The notes beneath the pieces were generated by a model, which made no database searches, was not told where the DNA came from, and worked only from the letters and a program-made list of their open reading frames with translations. A stretch of DNA of 64,000 bases. It comes from Dastarcus helophoroides (Eukaryota; Arthropoda; Insecta; Coleoptera; Bothrideridae). Of this stretch, positions 36,301-48,300 are shown in pieces. The stretch is taken from assembly GCA_028583605.1 (NCBI GenBank), contig CM053328.1, positions 10,952,782 to 11,016,781 of the forward strand. The letters are read 5' to 3'. Both the position numbers and the translations under genes were made by a program. How positions within the stretch are numbered: the first letter of the stretch is position 1; each line of letters begins with the position of its first letter.

Positions 36301-39300
36301 ATCGAAATTTTCAAATCGAAATTTTGAAGAAATAAGTTCAAAAAAATGGCAGTTTGCAAAAAAAGCCAAAATTTTGACTTTTTGAAATTATCGACTATTT
36401 TTTAGAATTCCGAAATTTTGAAGGAAGAAATAAATGAATTCATTAAAAAAAACGAAGTTTTTAGTCGTCCTAATTTAAATAAAAAGCAGATCTTGAAATA
36501 AGATCTCTAAAAAGTTTTTAAAAAAAGTCGAGATTTAAAAAAATAGAAAATTTGAAGAGATAACGAAATTTTCAAAGAAATTTCAAGTGAACATTTTGTA
36601 CAAATGTAATGATTTAAACACCTGAAATTTTCAAAAAGGACCGCAATTTTGAAGAAAGAAGTTTAAAAAAATTATTAATTAATTGGTTTGCAAAAAAGGT
36701 GAAATTTTGAAAAATAGTTGAAACTAAAAAAATGTCGAAAATGGTAAAAGATACCTAGTCCAAATTTAAAAAAAAAATAAGATTTTTCGAAAAACTTGGG
36801 CAGTTTTTAAAAAAGTCGAATTTTACAAAACAGATCAAAGTTTTTCAAAAAGGCCCGAAATTTGAAAAAGATCGAAATAAAAAAAAATCGAAGCATCTCT
36901 AGATTCAAAATATTAAAGTTGACATTTTCAAAAAAGTAAAAAAATTGAAGAGTCGAAAATTCTGAAGAAATCTGGAATTTTGAAAAAGTGATAATTATCA
37001 AAGAAGGTCAAAATTCTCAAAAAATGTAACCCTTGGAAAGTCGAGATTTTTAAAAAATATTGTAGTTTTTAAGAGTCAAAATTTTTAAAAATATCGAATT
37101 TTTCTAAAAAAATGGAATTTTGAAAAAAGTTATTTTGTAATAAAATCGAAGTTCTGAAAAAATTTAAAGCATTCAGAAACTTAAGCGTGTTTAAAAAAAT
37201 TGAAAGATTAAAAATCAAAATGTGAAAATTGAAAACAAGCGAAATTCCAAAAGAAAACGTAGACATTTTGTAATAAAATTGAAGCTTTGAAAACATTTAA
37301 ACCATTTAGTTTCGATAATTAAAAAAATCGAAAGGAAAAAAAACAAAAATTTTTTAAAAAGTTAAAATTAGAAAAAAGAAAAATGTTGAAAAAACTATGA
37401 ATTTAGAAACATCCAACCATAAAAAACTATATTTTCAAAAACAGTCAAAATTTTTAAAATTATCCCAATTTTAATAAAAATGAATATTTTAAAAAAGACG
37501 ATATTTCTTATCTTTTATTGTACCGCATAGTTTAGAAAAATATGGAGGCGGTGGTAGTGCTCTGCAAATTGAGCTGTCAAAACTTAAACAACGATCGAAT
37601 GCATTAATCAGTGGATGACTTGAAATGATTTTTTTTAAGATGTGTTCAAACACATGCCGTCTCCCTTCATGAAATCAAGAGATCTTTACATTTTCCCAGG
37701 GAAGCGCGTCCTACTGGATGAAAAGTCCTGTTCTGCAGAGTGTTTATTGCAAGTACTTGTTTATTCCTAACTAATATGATAATGCGAACATGGTATTTAT
37801 TTTATGGTCAAAACGTTTAAAACTTTTGAATATTAAATTTTGAAATAATTCGTAGAAAGATAATGGTACAAAACCGTTTATGTAACGTGTACAGTCGCAA
37901 GTTTTGCACCGCAATAAAATTTTTTATGCTAAATTTACAATATTTCCAAAACGTGACATAATAACAATAACCAAATTTAAGGTTCTACATCAAATAAAAT
38001 TTTTGTGAACTCCAATTTGTCAGCGTAAAATAATTGCTATTTAATTATACAGGGCGATATGGATTACGACAGAAAATGGTTGTTTACCTCGGAAGTCAAA
38101 GTAGCAATTACTTCTCTACTTTGGGAATATATTAATTTGACTGATTAAGTCTCATCTCTTGTCACGGTAAAAACCGACGACAGAAGCTAACATTGAGAGT
38201 ACTTAAATCATCGAATTGCTTTACTGTGTCGAATTAATTTGCATAAAATTGATTTCTTTGAATCTCCTAACACAATCCCCGTGTTATGCGTGCAAGTTGA
38301 TTAAACCGCATCGGTAAAACCAAAAAAAAATCCTGTAAATACAATTGTTCAAAAATATTTGCATTTGCTATTTGTCACGATATCGATAATTTTAAATTCA
38401 ACAGTTTAACGATGATAGCTTTACTAAATTGCAAGTCTCACTCGCCGGTAGCCCATCATTTGGTTAAACATAAAAATTAAACATAAAAACAACAATTAAG
38501 CACCACAGTAATGTAATTCGTGCACGCGCAATCTTTATCAATTCAGGAAACTTATTTCGCAATTTTAAATTTATAAATCTTCATTGAAGTTGTACGGTAT
38601 GTGCATCAATTTAAATCGCATTGTATAACTTTTTTATCTTCATTGTATAAGTATGTGTTTACACTTACTTAGAGAGAAGTGGCATGATATTATTTCGAAA
38701 ATAATTGGTAACAAGCTAATGGTACCTATTTGGGTTTAATTGGACCATTGTTCGCGAATATAGGATGGCTATTTTCAACGCTCATCTTGTTAAAAATAAG
38801 CAGTTGTTTGTAGAGCGCCTATAAAAAAATTCAGGACACCGAATTATTTCTAATTAATTTGGGGAACACGCTTATAACTTAATATATTGTGCTGGGCTGG
38901 CAGAGGATGCCCTAATCACTTTAATTTTGTTTGGGAGGAAATTATTGTTGGTTAATTTAATAATAATTTTGGTAGCAGCGGAATGTAAAACGTGCAATAT
39001 ACAGAATGTGTAGAAAGTAGAAACCTAAATGACAGATTTTATAAGCATTTTTATTTTTTTTTATTATTTTATGTCAATTTAATATAAACAAGTTTAATTT
39101 TAAAAAATTTCATTTCTATGGTATGTCATTTCTTCTAATATCTTTTATCTAAAATAATCGAAGTTTCATGGATTTTTCTGCAAACTTCGAGGTTTTGAAA
39201 AATTTTGTATTTGTTTATTGAAATTTTGAGCTTAAACTTTTACTTTCAGCCATCTTAAACTTGAATTCTAGGCTTCCGATTTTTTTAAAAATTTTGACTG

Positions 39301-42300
39301 TCACCTTAAAATCTGGAAATTTTGAAAAATGTCGAATATTCGCTTCAAAGTCAAACTTTTTCAAAATTTCGAAAAAAAAGTCGAAATTTTGTAGAATCAT
39401 TAGAAGCCTTCCTGGTTTGTTAGTTTCGATCAAGAATACGCATCTGAATACAAGGATATCGATTTTTTTTAAATTTAAGTAAAGATAATGTCCAAATTAG
39501 CTATACTTAACTAGTAGCTAAACATTCTGTCACTTTTTTTTTCTTATTGTAATAGGATTAGTCTTATTAAATGGCCTCCTTCCTTTATTTTCCGTATTAT
39601 TGACTCTTTTGGAGATTTGACAATGCAATCCTACATAGTTTTTCTTGAATTTCTAAAATTTTTTTATAAAAAATGTATTTTGGTGTATGTGTACAGGGTG
39701 AATGAATATCAAATCTGTTTTTTCTTAGGAAACCCCTTACATATTTTTACATATTTGGATTGCGTAGGTATTCCAGAATTCAAATTGTAATACACTCCAT
39801 TGACAAATAGACGATTTATTTGCACTTAAACACCTATTTTTATAGATCCAATTTTAATGGTAAGCTCTGGTTTTAAAAAATAAATTGGCTAAATCCCGTC
39901 AAACTAATCTGTTAACGTATTTTTTACTTTTAATTAGTTATTTCAATTTAGAAGACGTTAGTTTTAGGACAATTATTTTTCATGAGAAATAAGGGGCTAC
40001 CAGAAAGATAAGAACGATATGTACACAAAGACTTTTGACAGAATTAAATCACCTGCTGGCAATGTCTTCTGGCAAATTGACATCTAAGCAAAAAGGCCAG
40101 TTCGGAACTTTTCTTTGCTGAATATCAGGGCAATTTAGATATTGGACAAGGGCAAAAAGGAAGAACTAATATCACCAAGCATAAAATTAATGTGGAAGAT
40201 GCACGACCTATCCGACAGGCAGCCAGAAGACTACCACTTGCGAAGCGGGAAGAAGCAGAAAAGATCATAAACGATATGAAGAGGGAAGGGGTGATTAAAG
40301 TATCCAATAGTCCCTGAGTTTCTCCAGTCGTGCTAACAAAGAATAAAGATGGAACAACACGGTTCTGTGTAGATTATCCTCAACTGAACAAGCTGATAAA
40401 AAAAGATAGCTATCCTTTGCCCAGAAATAGACGAAAATTGTAAAACAATGAAGCAGAGATGTGAAAAAAAAAGCTAGAAATATCGAAGAGAAACTGTTAG
40501 AGAACCGAAAATATGTGAATACAAATATTGAGGATGTGGAAAATAAATTATGGGAAAATATAGAACATGTGGATAAAAAATTGAAGAAACGAAAAGAAAA
40601 TTTGCAACACTAATCACTGATAGGGGCGTACCGAGCCTGATGCTTTTGGGAAGGGGGAAGTCAAATTAAAAATGCCGACTTCGATTAGAAAAAATTGAAT
40701 TCAAATTTATTTGCTGACCAGTCGACTTTACAGAAGAATTTCTGAAATATGCCGACTTTGGTAAAAAAAATCCGACTCAGACGAAAATGCCGACTCGGCA
40801 CGAAAGTTTAGGGGGGTGTGTCACACCTCCAACACCCCCGCCTCGGTATGCCCTTGCTAATCAGTAATCAGTCACTAATAAATACCAACCCGAGAAATGA
40901 TGAGGGACAAGAGTTAATAGACAACGGTTGAGGAATGGACAGTGAACAAAAATCTACAGCAGGTAGGTTCCACAGAGAAGTCAGCAATGACATAGGGATA
41001 TCCAGAATTCACATGAAGCCACCTCAGTCCGATGGAAAATGCTTTTGGCCCAACTATCGTCAGCAGTTCGAAGCGGATGCACGAGTGAATAACTGGACCC
41101 TTAAAGAAAAGGCCACCGCCCTAATTTTAGTATTGCGTGGAGAAGCAGCAGATATATTGCAGACTATGGCTCCAGTAGAGGAAGAGGAATTTCAGCTACT
41201 GGCCCAACGCTTAGAAATCCGATATGGACAGACACATTTGGAACACGTTTACGTCTCTCAGTTAAAGAACCGTTATCAGAAATCCAACGAAACATTGCAG
41301 GAATTTGAAGCGGATATAGCCCAGTTAGTTTGCCTGGCATACCCCGCCTGTGTAGCGGGGTATTCCAGGCGTTCCAGACGTTATGGAACGTCTGTCAGTG
41401 CAAGCATTTTTGGATAGTCTTAGGGATCAAGAAACAAGACAAGCTTTGACACTGGCACGCCCAAGCCAGTTAGTTGATGCGCTATTTAGCGCTTTAGAAT
41501 TCGAAGCAGCTAAACAAGGTTCCAAAGGTCAAGCTCGAGTTCGTCAACTAGAAGGACATGAAAGAAGAAGAGGATCTGGAGGTGACGATAAGGCAATTGA
41601 TGCATAATGTACTTTTGGAAAAAGAAACTGAGATATTGGGCTTGTGAACAGCTGGGACATGTACGAAGTCGATGTAATAAAAAGGCGTCGACTTCGAAGA
41701 CATCGGAAAACTAAAGCAGGTCGTTGTCAAGGGGCAATCGTCGACCTGTCATACAGCATGCCCCACCTAAAAATGCACAAGTCGTGTCTCTCTAACATCA
41801 ATCCAACGTGTAGATGGTTTGATTGATGGAAAATTTGTGCAAGTGCTGGTAGATACCTACAGGTGCGAGTAAGACGATCATTAGACTCGACGTTGTTAAA
41901 TTTCATCAACTAACTGGCGACTGCGCACTGCAACAGGAGACCTGGCTATTGTTCATGAAGGAGTCTACCTAATATTATCAATTGGAAACGTGTCGTTTAA
42001 ACATCGACCTCTGGCAGCAGACATAGAAGATTAACTTATTCTCGGAAATGATATTATGATCACTCAAGGATTTGAACTGAATTTGAAACGTGGCATATTG
42101 AAAATAAATGAAGAAGTAGTACTACATGGAAAAAGCGAAGAAACGGTACGCGTGATCCTGGTCGAAGATACAAAGATACCAGAACGGAACGAAATGATCT
42201 TGAATACTTGTCTAGATGGGGGATCCCTCATACAGACAGCTCTTCTCTTATCTCTCCGTAACCTTTGATCACCTACAGACGAATTATCCAAAAGCTGAGG

Positions 42301-45300
42301 TTGTCTTTTTCGGTGACTTCAACGTACACAACATCCCCTGGTTAGGGTTTACTTCCCGAAGTGACGGCGAGGGAAGGGTGGCAGAGGCTTTCGCCATCTC
42401 TTGTGGACTATCGAAATTAGTTGAGGAACCCACAAGGATTCCTGATGTAGACACCCATCAACCTAATCTGCTCGACCTTTTCCTTACAAATTCACCAAAT
42501 TCGTATAAAATCTTTGTGACATCACCGCTTGGAAATTCGGATCACAAGCTTGTAGCAGCGTCTCGCTCGCTTCATATACCACCTCCTTCCCAGACGGAGT
42601 CCCATAGGGTTTGGCACTCTAACTTTGCAAACTGGAAAGAATTAAGAAACTTCTTTGCATCTTTCCCATGGCAGGAAGTCTGCTTTAACTCAGACAACCC
42701 TTCCTTAGTCGCCGAATCCATCACGGAAACTATCCTGATTGGTATGGAATGCTCAATTCCCCACTCCCAAAAGAAGTCTGCCTCCAGTAAATCTTGGTTC
42801 AGTAAAAAATGTGCTCGGGCTGTCTCTAGCAAAAATCGCGCATATCGTCGTTGGCGAAATAATCCCCCAGTCGAGACTCGGACCATATTTGTAGATGCAC
42901 GAAATTCTTGTGAACAGGTTATTGAGAGGCAAAAGATGATTTCGATCGTAAAATGCGCCAGAAGCTTATTAACTGTCCGAACGGTTCCAGGTCCTTTTGG
43001 GGATTTGCAAAGTCGATTGTAAAAAATTTTACACCTTCAAATTTTCCACCATCAAATTTTCTACCTTCAAATTTTCTACCTTTACTCGATGAAAATAGCA
43101 GTATTGCTACTACCTCCAAGAAAAAGGCTGACATGTTAGCCTTAATGTTTGCTGAAAATTCCAATCTTGATTCTCGAAACGCAGAACCTTCTATTCTCCC
43201 TAAGGTTGGCATTTCGATGCCTGAAGTTGGTTTCAGACAACGCACAATCAGGAAGATTCTCCTTGAGCTCGACACCTCGAAAGCTTCTGGCCTTGATGGT
43301 ATTCCCGCTATTGTTCTTAAGAAGTGCGCCCCAGAGTTGACTCCTGTCCTACGCAAATTGTTTAAATTCTCTTACAACAAAGGTGTATTCCCTAACATCT
43401 GGAAATCTGCTAGAGTGCAGCCTGTCCCTAAAAAGGAAAGAAGGAATCTGGTAATAACTATCGCCCTATATCTTTGTTACCCGTTATATCTAAAGTGATA
43501 GAAAAGGTTATCAACATCAAGATTCTCAAATATCTGGAGGAAAATAGAATCGTCTCCGACTAAACAATACGGTTTTAGATAACAACGTTCCACTTGGCGA
43601 TCTACTGGCATATGTTGTTCATATCTGTAACTCAGCTATGGAAAAACATGGTGAGGCTAGGATTGTAGCATTGGATATCTTAAAGGCTTTTGACAGAGTC
43701 CGGCACCGATCTCTTTTCGCCAAATAAACATCTTATGGTCTTCCTCCTGGACTCTGTCATTTGATATCCAATTTTCTCTCTGACAGATCTCTTAAGGTCG
43801 TTGTCGATGGTATCTCATCCGAGACATTTGCGATTAACGCAGGGGTGCCTCATGGGTCTGTTTTGTCTCCTACTCTATTTCTGTTACAGATAAACGATCT
43901 CTTAGCTTCAACTTCCAATCCTATATGCAGCTACGAAGATGACAGTAACCCTGTGTCATCTTTTTTCTTCGATAAACCATTATCTACCGCTGCTCCTGAT
44001 CGACTAAGGGAACTGCAGATACAGACGATTTATCGGGATCTCGAGATTATTCTGGAATGGGGTAAGAACAATTTGGTCGACTTCATCGCTTCAAAAACTC
44101 AGGCCGTGGTTTTCTCTAAGAAAACATCAAGGGATAATGCAACAAACATACTAATGGACGGTAAAATCCTTCCGATGAAATCTTATCTATTTATCCTAGG
44201 AGTGAATGCGAGCACTAACTTTTCTTGGGACGATCATGTGCGCGCCATTACCAAATCCGCCTCTCAGAAGCTAGGCTTTTTTTTAGAGCTAAAAAGTACT
44301 TCACATTTCATCAGCTCTTAACACTATACAAAGCACAAGTTAGGCTAACACTAGAATACTGTTCTCATGTTTGGAGTTCAAAACACACTTTAGCTCTCTT
44401 GGATTCAATTCAAAGAAGAGCGATTCGCCTAATTGATGACGAGAGTCTGACCGATTCTCTCGAAACACTAGAGCACAGGCGTATGACTGGTGACTTGTCT
44501 CTTTTTTACAAGTACTATCATAGAAGATACTCGCAGGAACTAATAGGATTGATCCCCTCAAGGACAAGGTTCTTGAGGCGTACTAGACAGTCGGAGACAG
44601 CAAATTCCTGTGCGGTCCAGCTTGACACAGTGAGGACTTCTGTCTACGGAGACTCTTTTTTTCTATAGAATTTCCAAATTATGGAACTTGTTACCGAATG
44701 GAATTTTCCCCAAAAATTACAACCTATCCTTGTTTAAGAAGGCGGTTCATCGCCATCTATCCTTGTTTCCGCGTCCTACTCGCAGTGCTTTGAAAGCATA
44801 ATAGTAACCCCATTATGCTTTCAAAGCACCGCAAGTGGATAAAACTTAAAAAAAAAGACCGAAGATTTATTGAGTATTTCAAATGATACCTTACACGATA
44901 TATTAACTAAAACTTGATTTTTTCAGAGATCAAATTAGTTTGCCATTTTATTATAAAATATTTTCCTTTTCTAATCTTTGGCTAGCGGTATTTGCGTGGG
45001 TCATGGAGAACTAACGTTGTGTAAAATTTCAAATTTCTATGATACATAGTTTTCGAGGAAAACCTCTTTGTGACTGACGGACAGGAGGGTAAGATTACAA
45101 GATTTTTTTCCTTTTAAGAAGAATTTTAAAGATAATGTTAAAAATACCTCTAGATAATTACAATTGAGGTAATGGTTTTGTTGTTTTATTGTAAAAAGTC
45201 GAAATTAACCCCTTCTCAGAAGAAAAACAATAACAAGATCAGTTTTTACCTTTTTAATATAAGATGCCATGATGGAAAAACGTGGTGTGACTAAAAACGG

Positions 45301-48300
45301 AACACTAGAACACTAGAACACTAAAGTAAAAATCTTAACACTGTACCTTTAATAATAAATCCGTTGAATGCTGAAAATGAGTCAGCCTGTGTAAAGTTTG
45401 TGTGTTTAGTTTAAAAAAAGGTTCGTATTTTTTTGGCTTTTTCAAAATTTGAATTTTTGTCATAAAAATTTCTCATTGTGTACTCTATTTTTAAATTTTT
45501 AATTTTCCTTTATAAAGTTTGCGTATTCTCAAAAAAAAATTATTTTTCGAAGTTGTTCTCAAAATTTTAATCTTTTTAAATATAAATTTTTGCTATAACT
45601 ATTTCTAGTTTGGCTTCTGCCGAAGCTATTGTTCTAATTTAACTGCTTTTGCAAATCTGCCTATCTGTATTTAAATAAAAAGTGCAATGAGAAATGAGGA
45701 TTTTTTTGTTTATAAAGATTTTGGCCTTGATCATTTTATTGATTCAACTAGTTTCTGCTGGAAATGCTAGGAACGCCAAGATTAAAGGCGAGAGAAAGTA
45801 GATATATGTTAATTAATATGCAAAATGTGTAACTGGTCATTAATGCTATTTAACTTTTTGTTTGCACTTTATCAACTTTGATATTCGGGTATTAATACCA
45901 GAAATATTCCATAGCCCATAAAATATCAAAATAATGTACGTTAAAAATTGACTAAATTGCAAGGGGCATCCCAATTCTCATTATTTATTAACCCATGTCA
46001 GAGTTGGTTCTGGGAATTAAGAAATCTGCGATAGAACCTTCAATTGAACTTGAAACTTCAAGAAGTCAAAAATTTCAGGAAAAAAGTGTAATCTAAAAAA
46101 CAACCGAATTTTCATTTTTATAGTCGAAATTTAGAAAACAAATGAAAAGAAAGAAAACACATCAATTTTAAACTTTAAATATTGAGAAAAACTAGAAATT
46201 TTAAGAAATTGTTGTAGTGTATAAAATTTGTCTTTCGAAGTCGATATAAACTTTGTACTCCAATTCAAAAATGATAAAAAAGCGAAAGTGATAAAAAAAA
46301 ACTTTTACGAAGTATAAAAAAGCAAAGGCAATAAAAATTCGAGCTTTAAATAAGCTCAAAACTTAAAGAACGATTTTAAATTTAAATTGATTATTTTAAG
46401 AAAAAAGATATTAATGTCGATGTAAGTCCCTTTAAAAGAAAATCCACATTTTCTCGCAAGTTTAGTGATAATATTTTGTAAAAAAAAGTAAGACAAATGA
46501 CCAATTAAATGTTCTGTAATTAAACAGTTAAACGTGCTTAAAATTGAAAATATGTACAACCGCAATCATAGACAAGTTTCGGCCTTCCTTGGCCTCATCA
46601 GTATGGTACGGTGGTTGTATACACTTCCAACTTAAAGCCGTTAGTCATTCCTATAAGTATCCAAGAGAGTAAATCTCCATTGGGTGACTTGTAACTGATT
46701 TTCAACTGGTTATTACGCAAACATTTTTGCTACATACTAATTGAAGCATGCTTCTCTGCTGTTTATTACGATGCAATTGAAATCTTATTTCATTAGAATC
46801 TAATGAAAACCAGATTGCAATTGCAAAGTTCACGTAGATGAGGCAAAGCTTGTATCACGGGTTGCATCGCAACATCCATGGATACAAAGTCCTCGGCGTG
46901 ACTTTACTTTCATCTAGTTTTGGCAAATGACCAACTAAATGTTCTGTAGTTAAACGTGCTTAAAATTGAAAATATGTACAAAACTAGATGAAAGTAAAGT
47001 CACGCCGAGGACGTTTGTATCCATGGATGTTGCGATGCAACCCGTGATACAAGCTTTGCCTCATCTACGTGAACTTTGCAATTGCAATCTGGTTTTCATT
47101 AGATTCTAATGAAATTAGATTTCAATTGCATTGTAATAAACTTGTATATATTCGTATATACAAGGCTTATTATCTCAGCAAAAAAAGTAAGATTAAAATT
47201 TTAGACTTAAAATTTCAACAAAACCTTATTTTCAAAAAAAAAGTTATAAGGAAAATCTATAAATATTGAGTTTAATCCCAACTTGAAGGTTCAGCCAAAG
47301 CTCAGATCTTAAAATTTCGACTATTAAGTAAATTTTATTTGCATTTTATGATTACAATTACAATCTGTCGAAAAAGTAAAAATTTAAATTCCAAGCTCTA
47401 ATTTTTTGGATGAAATTAAAAGGCTTAAAATTTAGACTGACTTAAAAAAGAACCCAAGTCTTGGAAAAAACTTCAAACCATCTAAAATTTTTAAAATTTT
47501 AAGTTTGTCATCAAAATTTTTGGAAGAAACAGGAAGCTTTAAGAAAATGAAGCAGAATATCTTTAGAAAGGTAATCCAAATTTTGACACTTAAGTCAATT
47601 TTAAATTGGAATTTTTAAAAACAAACAAGTAATATGCTTTAATTGAAGCCTAGACTTTGAGTGGAATGATGAAATTTACACATCCAAAACTGAAACTTTG
47701 AGTTTAATCTTGGAAGCTTCTAGAAATGTAAAAAAACTCAAATATAATGAATGCAATTTTGGGTCATGGTTACAGTACAGGAAGAAGTGGCGAAAAAATA
47801 AATGCTGACGACGTCATGATAACCTGCACAACCAAAATGGGGGCGAGCATCTGGAGAAATGGTATAATGATATATAGAGGGAAATGGTTACGCAATGACG
47901 AAACTGCACATGAAAAGGAAGTCATGGAAGACTCCATGCCCGGTGGAGAGATGTGGATGAATGGCAACTACGAAGATCCGAGTTCTACAGAGACTTTTTT
48001 AACATTTTTTAACAATTCACGTCAAATACTGAAAAATCAAAAATTGAAATCGTGGAAGTCTTAGATCATGGGCGAGATGATGAGTGAAACAGGATGCATA
48101 GGAACTGCTGCGATCTGTATACTACACGGACAACTGTATGAAAGGAACAACCAACAGTTCCAAATTTTAAAAAATCCAAATTGAACGAATTTTAATTTTT
48201 CAACAAGGCTATTATGATTTTATATAAATTAAAGTCAACTGTTAAAAAAAACTTAACATGAAACACATTTATGTCCCAAACACTAATAATAATTATCTCA

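Larger units (their letters stand above)
31640..37500. repeat. A-rich cryptically simple repeat, nearly 6 kb
   Basis: A-rich blocks (GTCGAAATTTTTGAAAAA, TTTTCAAAAAAGTCAAAA) without a fixed period, purines mostly on the plus strand. It contains small dispersed repeats at 34741-34830, 35868-35960 and 36035-36205. The scattered short open frames are not genes. Confidence 0.65.

Noticed and set aside
31640..37500. Tandem satellite array
   Set aside because: Words recur but spacing is irregular, so it is cryptically simple sequence rather than a true tandem satellite; a dot-plot would be needed to find any hidden period.
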